From positions 14,348,501-14,412,500 of the forward strand of contig JBBDHG010000009.1 of assembly GCA_037951165.1 (NCBI GenBank): a stretch of 64,000 bases of DNA, in the 5' to 3' direction. This DNA is from Lophius americanus (taxonomy: Eukaryota > Chordata > Actinopteri > Lophiiformes > Lophiidae). Shown piece after piece: positions 36,360 to 47,900 of this stretch. The translations under genes and the position numbers were made by a program. Each line of letters opens with the position of its first letter. Position 1 is the stretch's first letter. Under the pieces are notes generated by a model, which worked only from the letters and a program-made list of their open reading frames with translations, was not told the origin of the DNA and did not search any database.

Positions 36360-36575
36360 GGGGTGTGGTGTGGTATTGTAGGGGATGGTACGGGATGGGG
36401 TGGTATGGTAGGGCTATGGTAGGGTATGTTATGGTATTTATAGTATGGTATGGAGTGACGTGGTTTGGTTTGGGATGGTATGGTATGGTATGGTACGGAA
36501 TGTTATGGTATGGTATGCTTTGGTATAGAATGGGATGGGATGGGACGTGAAGGGATAGGGTGGTTTGGTATGTTT
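36360..36575 (+). repeat. ATGGT-type pentanucleotide tandem repeat
   Basis: Imperfect head-to-tail copies of GGTAT/ATGGT fill about 200 bases with marked G/T strand bias. The Trp/Tyr/Gly-rich open frame seen across it is a by-product of the repeat. Confidence 0.85.
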
Positions 36576-36659
36576 AGACTTCTATGAAAGTCACTGGTGA
36601 AAACAATACAGTCCTTTCTTAGAGTAGCAAGGACAACATGTCCAACAAACAACATGGAG

Positions 36660-36815
36660 TACCAAAATGTTGACCCAGGTCCATCCATCCATTGTATTCC
36701 ACTTATCTGGGGTCTGGTTACTTTGGCAGCAGGCTAAAAGGGGCATTCCAGATATTCCTCTCCCCAGCAACACTCTCCATCTTATTTTGGGAGACCCCGG
36801 TAACCCCGGTAAGCT
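36660..36815 (-). mobile_element. 3' tail of the same LINE family as 7836-8700
   Basis: It shares GGCAGCAGGCTAA, CCCCAGCAACACTCTCCA and TGGGAGACCCC with the tail at 7840-7960 in the same orientation. No coding part is kept. Confidence 0.6.
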
Positions 36816-37790
36816 CCTGGGTGCAGGTGGACTTGTAGCTCGGGTCTCTGATCGCCAGGGGACAGCACGGTGGGGGTGGGTGTCTGCATCTCTGCTCTGG
36901 GCACCTTGACTCTGCTCTGCCTCTGGGAATGGGGCTCATTCGAATGCAGGGTGGGACTGGTCTGGGCCTAACTCTTGTTGGGTAAGCGGTGCGTGTCTCG
37001 GTGCACTGGTCATGCTCCGGGGGGTTCTGGCGTAGCCTTCCAGGCAGGGTAGGTTTAGCGCGTCATTGGGGGGGTTAGCGGCAGGAATGAGAGGGCCTAC
37101 CAATCGGGAAACTGGCACCCTGGAGATGGGCAGCTTCTGCCTCGCTCTTTAAGGTGTTTGCAACTTCCCTGTCCAGTCACCCTTAGGCCTTGTGGGGTGG
37201 ATATGGCACCATAGACATTGAGGGCTTGTTGGACATGTGGGAGGTGGGGGGGCTTTGCCTCAACTGACCCCAATTTTAATCACAGCACCTTAGATACTCA
37301 TCATCGTATCACATATCCACCTTACTACACATGCACACAACTCACTCAAGTCAATACAACATCATGTACAGGGTATGTGTACATACCTGTCGCATACCCT
37401 CTCCTAGGGGGAGTTGAGTTTTCCAGCACTCGGTGGTTTTTGCCGGGGTTTCTCCGCAGGGCAGTTGGGGGCGTCGTCCCGGTCCCTGGGGGTGGGTGGG
37501 GTCATGGAGCTGTGGGTTCCAGTCACTCTTTGGGGGGTGCTGGCCTTTGGTCGGCCCAGGGGTCTTCCTTCTCCTGTCCTTCTATGGGCCCGCTTTTGGC
37601 CGGAGTGAGTCCTCTGTGGTCCCTGGCTGGCTTTCCCTGTGGGCTGGTGTACGGTTCCCCCGGAGGCACGTGCCTTTGGGTCCAAGCACTCTGGAGGGCC
37701 ATGGGTTGCGGTGGTGGCTTAAGCCCCTCTCTGCCTAGTTTCTGCGTAGCATTGTGGTGACCCCCCCACTTGAATCAACATCCAGTGACA
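36816..37790 (+). repeat. G-rich, strand-asymmetric unclassified repeat
   Basis: Nearly 1 kb of GC-rich DNA with strong G-over-C bias on the plus strand stands out from AT-rich surroundings. It resembles long G-rich segments seen repeatedly in fish genomes, perhaps part of a retrotransposon UTR. Open frames (up to 180 codons) exist in several frames on both strands with no protein similarity, so I do not call a gene. Confidence 0.45.
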
Positions 37791-38209
37791 ATCCTTTTCA
37801 TGCACACAAAGACACAAACGCATACAGTCACATACACACGCACACACTCACAATAAGGTGAATGCAAAATTATATAGTTATGAATGTAATGTCTATATAG
37901 GTATGTGTATGTATATGTGGGTTCCTTTCCATCCCCCCGCCTCATCAACTAATAACACATAATAATAAGAACTCAAATGCATTTCATGCACCTGGAGGAG
38001 TGTGACAGCCTCCTCCTTTGCAGACTAAAATCTGTCTGGCACTGCAAGGCAGCCCGATCCTCATTCTGCAAGCATTGGCAGCGGGACAGGACAGGTAAAA
38101 AACAACAATGAATAAAAAAACAAAATTAAATCATTAAAGCCACCTGCTTAATATTGTGAAGATCCTCCTTTGCCACCCAAACATTTCTGCAATGTGTTGT
38201 GTGTTCAGG

Positions 38210-38575
38210 TACCCTTTTAAGAGAAAAAGACCTGATCCTCTTCAAGTATGTGTGCTTAAGCAGCTCTCAAACAGGGAAAAACAGATGAGTGTTCTGTGAT
38301 GATGTTGAAACGAAGGACCACCTGTTTTTTGAATGTGAAGCTTAAAGGCTATGATTACGAGTGGCTTCGTCTTAAGGTTCTCCATATGAACATCTTCAAT
38401 CGGAGAGACATTGTTTATGAATTTTTCATGGATTCTCTGAGGTATGACTTTCTGTTCAACAACATCCTCATTTTGGGTAGAATTTACATAAATGCGAATT
38501 TACGACGCAAATCTTATTGTACTTATTTTGCCAAAGCCGTTGAACTCATGAAAAGGTAATGCTATCAGACTTATC
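38210..38575 (+). mobile_element. C-terminal scrap of an L1/Tx1-like LINE ORF2
   Basis: Plus-strand translation contains DDDVETKDHLFFECE, the Cys/His-type motif at the end of L1/Tx1-like reverse transcriptases, then a tail with RRDIVYEFFMDSLRYDFLFN and NNILILGRIYI ending at a stop near 38559. Upstream coding sequence is missing or degraded. It sits about 390 bases before the ppp1r12c start. Confidence 0.65.
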
Positions 38576-38947
38576 AATATTAAGCTGTATGCTAAGGGTC
38601 CTAGCCATATGTTTATTTAATTTCCCTTTTATTTTGTTTCTTTCTTTCGTGTTCTTCTTCTGCACACCCCTTTATTTCTGTATCCTCTTCACAAGTTCAT
38701 GTTTCATGTATTTAAAATGAGTAATTAAAGTTTGGGGTAAAAATTTGTGGATAATCGGTGCATCGTATCGAATGGAAATAGGTATTTCCGAGTAGCACTT
38801 GAAAGTACCACAGTACTGGAACGTCTCTGTGAGGAATTGGTGGTTCGTTTTCAGCATGTGTCCACCAGGGGGCGCGGGCCATGGGAGGCTCGAGGCTCTA
38901 TCCACTCCGCTTCTCCCCGCACTATGAGCTGAATCAAACCAGGGAAG

Positions 38948-41900
38948 ATGGCGGCCACTGACCATTCCCGGTCCGAAGCTGCCAAGCAGCGAAGACAGGA
39001 TCAGCTACAACGATGGCTGGGCTCGGAGACGGACAGGACTGGTTTGGAGGCGCGGGAAACTTTGAGCGTGTCCGGAACGCGGCGGGCGAAAGTCCGATTC
39101 GCCCAAGGAGCTGTGTTTATGGCCGCCTGCTCCGCCGGAGACCGGGAGGAGGTGGCAGCGCTGCTCGGGCAGGGAGCTGACATCAACCACGCCAACATAG
39201 ACGGACTGACAGCATTGCATCAGGTAGGAACGGTACCGTTACTCCCCGCCAGCGTCTATGGAGGATCCAGCGGTACCGCTTCGATGTTGATCCGTCACTG
39301 ATCGTCACAGATGAGAAATAACAGTAACATACGGTGAAGTCAGGCGGCTTAAAAGTAATTAAACCAAAGATATCTTCTGCGCCTCAACGTGGCAGCTCCG
39401 GGGAAGACAGGTTTAAGTCTTCTGAGCAGCTTTGTTTTTTTCCAGCGTGTTTTTAGCCTGTTGCTTCTGTTGTATCCAGTAAGTCACAGGATTGTTTCTC
39501 TGTTAATATATGTAAGCAAAGACAGTAAAACCCACTCCTCCCAGAGCCCCTGGCCTCTTTAATGGGCACAAAACTGGTAGGTCTGTGTCAGAGTCCACTG
39601 TGGAATCTTACTAAAATAGTACTTTATTGCTTTCAGAGACGTTTTCATCATTTAATCAACAGGTCCAATGGGTTTTTTTAAGCAAGAAAAGCCTGCGGGG
39701 AAAAGAGTTGCGCTTTCAACCGGTCAGAAGCAGAGGGGATGATTTAGGCTTCATTTTTAATTGTAGTGGAGCGATCGTTGCATTTGCATGTCCCAAATTG
39801 GCTGCACTTCTGTTCCAGTCTGAATGCACCTCCCTCCCCTTGACATCACTCATAACACAGTGGAGCCGCCTGGCTAAGATCACTGTCACACAGGTCCTCA
39901 GTGATGCACTATTTCCTCTGCTTATATGACACCACGTGTCATTAACACTTTCCTGTCCCCCCACACTGTCTCAGTTTTAATCCGGAGAGCTGAGGGCAAT
40001 AGATCTGTTTTTTTTAAATATTTTTTTTAATTATCCTGCCCATCAGTGACGTCATCACCCAAGATGAGTGGTGTTTTTAACTACTTAGTGTGCATGTCAT
40101 GAAGTTACCCTCTCATGATTCAGTTCAGATGAGTAAGTGAGTGTGTTCTGTGTGGCTGTTGGATGAATGCACCCTTGCTCAGCTGATCCACATGTGGGAC
40201 CGTCTCCCAGTGTGGTTCCTCTGATGCCCTCCATCCCTCTCTCCCATGTTGCTCATCGGTTGCCTGGATACCAGAATTAAATATAGGACCACACTCTCCA
40301 AACTTTCCATCCTCTCCATCCAAAGCCTTTCTGTCTTCTTCACTGTGCCGGCTCTCTCCTTTGTCCCCCTCCTCCTCCTCCTCTCCCTGACTCTCTCTCC
40401 TTCTCTTTGCATATTCCCCATGGTGGGGACTTTAAGGATTTCGGATGAAGAAATGGAAAACATTCCTCAAACGGCAAAAGCTGCTGTTGTCAAAGGCGAT
40501 TTCCACAATGAATCACTTGATGACCATGCGAAGGAGTCCGCTGGGACGTTGTGTGTGCAACCCTCGTAACATGCAGGGTGCAATAAGTGCCTTCTGTTCA
40601 TTCATTCCGCGTGGAGCACCACTTGTTCAGAGGGCTCCCCTTTCTTTCTGGAAGGCAGCACTGCTTTGAACCACAAAAGGCAACTCAGTCTTAAACTATT
40701 TTCTTTCTTCCATTCTAATACCAGACTAATTATATTATGACAAGGATGGAGACTTGTCGCAGCTTTGTGATTAGTTGATTTAGCCCAAAAGCAAAGCCTC
40801 TTACTGTAGGTGGCTTAAGTCGTCCTGACGGACAGGGATCCGTGTGGCGACAGGTACTTGCTGCTGTGACATCCTGCACCGATACAAAGTAGCTGTGTAA
40901 CTGCTAAAACTGACATTGAGGCATGATCCTCTTCAGGTTGTATCACATGTGTGAGACCCATCATCATACAAAATAAAAAAATAGGAATACATAATGGTTG
41001 GCTCGATTCTTTTTGTCCCAATAAAGAGGGATATTAAGCTTAGCCCTGCCTTCTTTTTTTTTTACACCAGCACAGATTCGTCTTTGCTGTATATATCATT
41101 GTATTATCAACAAGATATTTTATTAAAAAATATTTTATTTTGTTTTAGAGCTGTTATAAGCTGCAGAATCTATATTTTTCTATGTTTGATCTTTCAGTCA
41201 GTACATCACTTTGGCCCAGTCTGAAAGATTTCAACTATTTAGGGATTGACATTATGTTTATTATAGCCTTCCAGGTCCTCCGGAGCGTGAGTCGCACTGA
41301 ATTTATGTTCCACTAACTTTTATTTCAGTGCCACCATGAGGTTGACATTTGAGGCTTTGAATGGAATGTTAAAACAGTTATAGGATGTATTGTCATGAAA
41401 TATGACACAGATGTCCTAAGTTTCGATGGAAATGATTTTGGCGATAACTTAACTTCATATCGCTCCACCAACTGGTGGAGCGATATGAAGAATTTGAAAT
41501 ATGCATTGTCGACGATGGTATCTTAATGTTTAAACAATGCGTGACCTGACTTTATCCAGTATGTGACTCGGTTTGAAAAAATCAATCAAATGACACGTGA
41601 CTCCATGTTGTAATTACCTTGTGCAGCCTAATAGCATAGACTAATGCACATGTGCATTGAGAGTGAGTACGGCGCGTGGTACCTAGCGTACATGGTGGAA
41701 GCATGACAGTGTTAAGTTAGCATGACTGGAATATTATTGAACAAAACGCCGCCCACTATTTGGACCATCACGTGGTTCATTCTGATTTAAGGTGTTGGTT
41801 TGGGTTTGAAAAGACGGATGTTGCTCAATGGATCTCTGCAACCATCATTGTTAAGTAAATAAATAATTCATATTATTTGCAACAATTAATATCCTATTCC

Positions 41901-44900
41901 ATGATTACGCAAAACAAATAGAAGAATTTGAAGGATGCAAAGTAATGTCTCATCTATATTGAATAAATACCTGAAAATATCTGTTTGTATTTTTTTCAAT
42001 TCTTAAAGCCAAACTCTTTATAGACAAAAGAACAATGAGTGTTTTATATTATCATCGCCACGTCCACTTTGGTTTCTACGTCTTTACGCGATAGCTTAAA
42101 AACGATATCCCATAGACCTTCATGCTAAGAAAATGTAGATTGATTTTTGAAAAGGTGAGTTTCATATTTCCGCCATATGGGGGAGCGTTATCTCCAACTG
42201 CTTTGGGGCTATGATTTCTCAACCATTGGTCTGATTTAGTCCAAATTTGGTTTACATGAATTAACTCAAGGAAATTTATCATGTTTAAATCATATTTTAC
42301 TCTTAATAGCTCATATTTTACTATCTAGAGGGATTTTTCTTTCATGAAAAAAACAGTTTTTCGAACACAACTTCCTAACAGTTTGTCCGATAGATCAAAA
42401 TTTACCTCATATGAATAACCTCAAGTAGATCTAACTTTTATTGTCATATTTTACTGTAATTGTTCATATTTCTCTCATTAGGGGAGTCATTTCTGCAACA
42501 CCAAAAACTGGTACCTGCTAACCATGTGTCAGAATTGGCTCACGTGACTATACACAAGGAAATCTGTCTTGTTTTATAACTTAGTTCAGAAAATATAGTT
42601 AACTGTATTTATCCTCATTATTGAGTCACAATGGGATCAGAGCATATTACTGACTTCCTAGAAAAAGGTGAAGTCAATGTGAACAAGTTGAGATTATAAA
42701 TGAGTCACATTTCATTTGAGGAGTTCAATCAGGTGAATTACTGGTACAATGCAGGGGAATGAGAGCTTTTCGGGCATCTGCATGTGCTTTCTGAGTTGAC
42801 AACGTTGTCCCAGTCTACTGTGGGTTCTTTTGAAAAGTATACTATCAATTAAGTAATTGGGAGAAACAACGACAGAGTAATTAAAAATAAGAGTTATTTT
42901 GTGGCATTATTGAATTGTAGTATCTTTCCAGTCCTGCAGCCAGCGCTGTGACAGTAACAGACAATAACCCTAACCCTAATATTTAGTGTTAGTTTTAATT
43001 TAGATTCTCTGAATTCCTCTCACAGGTTTGTGTTGATTTGTATCTGATCTAGATGACAATTACAACTATAAGAAATCATACCATCTTTGGCAATATCAGA
43101 TAAAGAATGACTCATCAATTGGGCAATAGAAGAGGTTAGGTGATTTCCCGGATTTATCTGTTTGTTTGCTTGTTTGTTTCTATGCAAGATGTCTTGAAGG
43201 TTGTCAAATGATCAGATTTTGTGTAGGTAAGATCTTATGCCAAGAAAGACTTCAAGTTGGAGGAGGACCCTGTACGGATTCAGGAACTAGTGTTCTTTTT
43301 TTTCAGCATGACCAGACAGGGCCTTTTTTTTATACATTATATAATATATTGTGAAAAAGGTAATGGGGTCATGGACAGTTCATGTTTTTCTCCAATATGT
43401 GCAATTTGATCCCAGATCATACTACAGGTCTTGGATATTAAAATATATGTTTAGAGCGGGTATGTGTCAGGTCTTTGTTAGGTAACAGAGAGAGGTAGAG
43501 GCATATATCTCATCTGTCACCTATGTGAAGCTGAGATAATTCAGATTCTGAGACATTCAAATGGATTCCATGTATCTGTGAAAAGTAAGCAGTTATATCC
43601 AGATGATCACAAGATTTGGATTTCCCATTTTGTAATATCTTAGTCCTGTAGGTATCACATAAATTTCTGATGATGAACACATTCCGAAATTCTAGAAGTA
43701 GGTTTCCGTGGTCTCATACAGCTGACTGAAGATGGCTGAAATGAAAACTGAATGTCTTTAAGAGCAGAAGGCGAAAGGCTTGTCACTCAAAGTGGATCAT
43801 CCGCCATTGTTAGGAAGTATTTCGGTTTCACGGAAAGGTTCAATAAAGAACAAATCATATGCAAAGAGTTCTTTAGAGTTGATTATGTGACTTGAAAGCA
43901 CTACAAACTGCCGCATGGTTAAGGCATGAAGGACAAAATTGGGTTGCAATGCGAGTCGTCGATTATGGACATCCGTAAAAGTGGCCCACATCACATCCAT
44001 CAGGACACGCTGAAATCGCCCAAAATCCAGTCACATACTATTTGTCCAAATATGTGTCCAATAAACTCGGTGAGTAATGACGGCCTCTGGAAAACTCACT
44101 GGACTAAAGGTATGCGACCCCCTGATGGGATGACATCTTCGGTGGTAGCGGTTCCCTACACTGTATGCAAGATGTTGAAGGGAAATGGAGAAGGATCTCA
44201 CAGCAGTTGAGTACTTTCCTACGGTCAAGCAGAGCAATCAGGATTATTGTTTTGGGCATAGTGGTGCAGCACTTATTTCCAGAACATTCGTTGGATATTT
44301 TTGTATTTAAAACAGGCTGAAATAATGATACCCACGCCGGCGAACGTTTTGACTTTTTTAAAGATTTCATTTAAAAACTCCCTAACACAAGCTTTTTTTT
44401 ATTGTCTTGAAAATGGAGCAAGCACAGTTTCTACCAACTGAGGTCTTATTTCACATTTCATAATCGCTGAAGTTACAGCAAAAACGCCAAGAGCTCCTCA
44501 TGAGATTCATCTTGGGACTTGTGTCGGATAACATTGGGATCCCAGCTCGACTTCGCCTCGGGACAAGCGGCTATATAGATTTGCTGTTTAACTCATTCCG
44601 CTGAAAGAACTTGAAATCCTTTGACGACCCACTTAATAGGACGCCATTACAACGATCAGACCCGGTAGTCATTGCTTAACCCTCGGTGCATTAGGTGAAT
44701 TAAATAGATTTTGGAAGCGCGGGGAGTTTTGCCTTTCTCAAAAATCTATATGAGGTTCCTTCTTTTTTTGGACCGCAGCTGGAATGCAAAGCCTGCTATT
44801 TGGTTTCCCGTTTTTAGTGTGCGTAGTGGGAATTACCATAATAAGCAACAAACAATGAACACTTCATGTGGTCATCATCATGTGGTGGCGTGTCCTTTGG

Positions 44901-47900
44901 CAGGCCTGCATCGATGAAAATGCTGAGATGGTGCAGTTTCTGGTGGAGAGCGGAAGTGACGTCAACAGAGGAGACAACGAGGGCTGGACTCCTTTGCACG
45001 CTGCAGCCTCCTGCGGCTTCATCCAGATCGCCAAGTGAGTGGCCGATTAATTAGTTTGCTTATTTGGTCAATAAAGGGGAAAGCTTCGTTGACGTGTTCT
45101 CTGTTAATAAACTAGTAGATATTACAGCTACATTCTATTCCATTGTTGGTGTCATTGTTAGATTCATTTTATTCTTGTCTGTGTAGATACTTGATAGAGC
45201 ACGGCGCACATGTCGGAGCAGTGAACAGTGAGGGAGAGCTTCCTCTAGACGTGGCCACAGAAGACTCCATGAAGAGACTCCTCAAAGGTGAAATCAAAAA
45301 GCAAGGTGAGGTGAAGCTCCGCAGCAACATCGACTACAACACTGCCATTTTAATTCAACTCCAGCGTTGCATCTTGTCTTTCCTGTTGAGAAACATGCCA
45401 TTACCTGTGAATTTATAACTTATAATAATCTCAAGTTCAGCCTTGTGGAAAAGTATTTTGAGCCCTCCTGTTTTTTTTGTTTGTGTGTATCTAATATAAA
45501 GTGTGCCAAATCTTCAAACAAGTTTCACGATAAAACAAATGTAACACGAGTTAACACGAGATTCAAGCTTAAAATGACACTTGTTTGTATTGAACAGAAA
45601 TATCATCTCATACCAACTGGGCCTGTGTGAAAAACGATTTGCCCGCTGAGTAAACGAATCCCAAAAAAACCAAAACTGGTTCCAACTTGACTAGAGACAC
45701 ACAAACCTGAAAACTACCAGCCCGGTTCAATAAAATCATTGCTTAAAAAATAAATAAATTCTGAAGCATGAAGTAGCAGAGTAGGTCTCACCAGTAGCAC
45801 ACAGTGCCAAAATCCAAAGAAATTCCAGAACAGTTGGAGAAGGTGAAATAGATCAGTCTGAGAAGGGTTACAAAGCTATTTCTAAAGCTCCAGGACTCCA
45901 AAGGGGGACACGTTATCTGCAAATGAACAAGAGTTGGAACACGGGTGAACCTTCCCAGAAGTGGTGGACCTTCCAACAGCATGGAAAAATCTAATCAGGA
46001 AGTCACAAAAGATTCAAAGAAAGATTCCACAGAACTGCTGGCCTCCCTCTACTCAATGAAGGTCCATGTTCATGGCTTCATTTTTCCAAAGACACTTGGA
46101 GAAAACTGCATCCATGGGAGAGTGGTGAGCTTTTTGGATTTTCGATGGATGGGTCGAACTTTGGAACCATTTGGACGACACGGGGTCCATCTGGTGGTAT
46201 CTGGTTACATCTGGTGTAAAACCAAGCCCAGCATTCCACAAAAGATGCTTGTATCCAGGTCAAACATGTAGGTGGCAGAAAAGTTTAAATTAGAATATCA
46301 GATCATCAGTCTGTGTGCTGAAGCTCAAGCCCAACCGGGCTCTGCAGCAAGGCAAAGTTACCAGGCTAGTACTAAGTCCTGCTCTGATGGCTCAAAGTAA
46401 TACAATCACAGTTGTGGAGGGGCCTACTTAATTTCTGGACCTGAACCCCCTTGAGATGCTGTGGGGGCACCTGAAAAGTTCATGGTCCAAAACCTTCCAA
46501 TGTGGCTGCACTAGAGCAGGTCTGCATATTCTGCTCAAGGTGGCATGTCAGGATATTAAGTTCAGGGAGGTGAATACTTTTTCTCACTGGTTAATCCTTT
46601 TGCCTTATGGGAATGATAGACACACCAAAAACACACATTTATGTTTGTGTCAGAGTAATGATAATGTGAGACATTGGCAGCAGTCAAGGCTGGATAGCCA
46701 CAGTTAAAATGATGGTCGTTCAGGAAATGCAACAATTGATGGAGTTAATAATTTTTCAAGCAAAAACATTTGCCAAACAATAAATGCAAGTTCTTTCATT
46801 TTTAAAAAAAAATATTTGCTATGTGACAATACCACCTCCTGGTCCATGTAAATGTCATGGCCTCCCCATTGCAGCTCTGTACCAGTTTCACAGAATACCC
46901 GAGAAAATTGACTATGAAATCATACAGAGCTCAGACTGAGAAATGAAAAGTTGGGATTTTTTTATATTGCCTCGAAACTGCTTTCCATTTTGCCATTGTT
47001 TTCACATGCAGTCACATTTAAAATGGACACTCTGCTCTAAGAAGACAACAGTAGACAAAGAAATGAAGGCAGTCTGGAAAATGTTACTCCCATATTGTTA
47101 TAGTTAAAGCGAAAATTTGAATATTTGTTACTAATTATGTTTTCGAACATTAAAAAACAAATTTGCATTTCTCTGTTTTCAATTGTAACTTTTTGCTCCT
47201 GCCGACTCACAGGGATAGACGTGGACAAGGCCAGAAAGGAGGAGGAGAGGGTCATGCTGCAGGACGCCATGGCAGTGCTGGCGGGAAGTGGCACTCTCAC
47301 ACCTCACCAGAACACCAAGGCAACCGCTCTGCACGTTGCCGCTGCCAAAGGCTATATTGAAGTCCTGAAGTGAGTATCGGTCCACACGCTGGAGCAGTGA
47401 CAGCTTGTTTGCATTGGTCTTATCTTGGTGTAGCACCACGTCAAACATTTTTTTAATTCATAAACTTCTGCTTCAGCATATTCATCTTCTTGCTTGTGTC
47501 CCTCCCTCCTCCGTCTGCTCTTCCTTTCTCGATTCAGGGTGCTTTTGCAGTGTGGGGTGGATGTGGACAGCAGAGACACAGACGGGTGGACGCCCCTGCA
47601 CGCAGCAGCTCACTGGGGGCAGGAGGAGGTGTGCACCCTGCTTTCTGACAACATGTGCGATATGGGTGCTGTCAACATTGTGGTGAGCAAATTGAGAAGG
47701 ATGATCTTTAAACATGTGAATGGAGCTTTCGCTCGTGCTGTGATCCTGATGAAGCTCTGTGAATTCCCTTGCAGGGCCAAACACCTCTCGATGTTGCAGA
47801 TGAGACCCTCGCAGATGCTCTTGAGGAGCTTCAGAAGAAACAGAATGCTGTGAGTCCGCCTCGCACAACTATCCCCCTCGCTCCGATGAACTGGATGATT

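Larger units (their letters stand above)
39224..44903 (+). other. ppp1r12c intron 1
   Basis: This 5.7-kb intron holds a perfect 18-bp palindrome (41453-41490), an inverted copy of the dispersed repeat of pidd1 intron 8 (42070-42500) and a probable hAT remnant (43780-44340). Elsewhere I see nothing supportable. Confidence 0.6.

Noticed and set aside
36332..36550. Trp/Tyr/Gly-rich frame
   Set aside because: Direct translation of the ATGGT pentamer satellite.
37218..37760. 180-codon plus-strand frame, plus a 93-codon frame opposite
   Set aside because: Lies in a G-rich repeat where stop codons are rare; several overlapping frames on both strands and no domain.
42965..42985. Telomere-like AACCCTAACCCTAA
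   Set aside because: Only two units; too short to mean an interstitial telomere.
47482..47868. 128-codon minus-strand frame over ankyrin exons
   Set aside because: Shadow of ppp1r12c exons 5 and 6 read in reverse.
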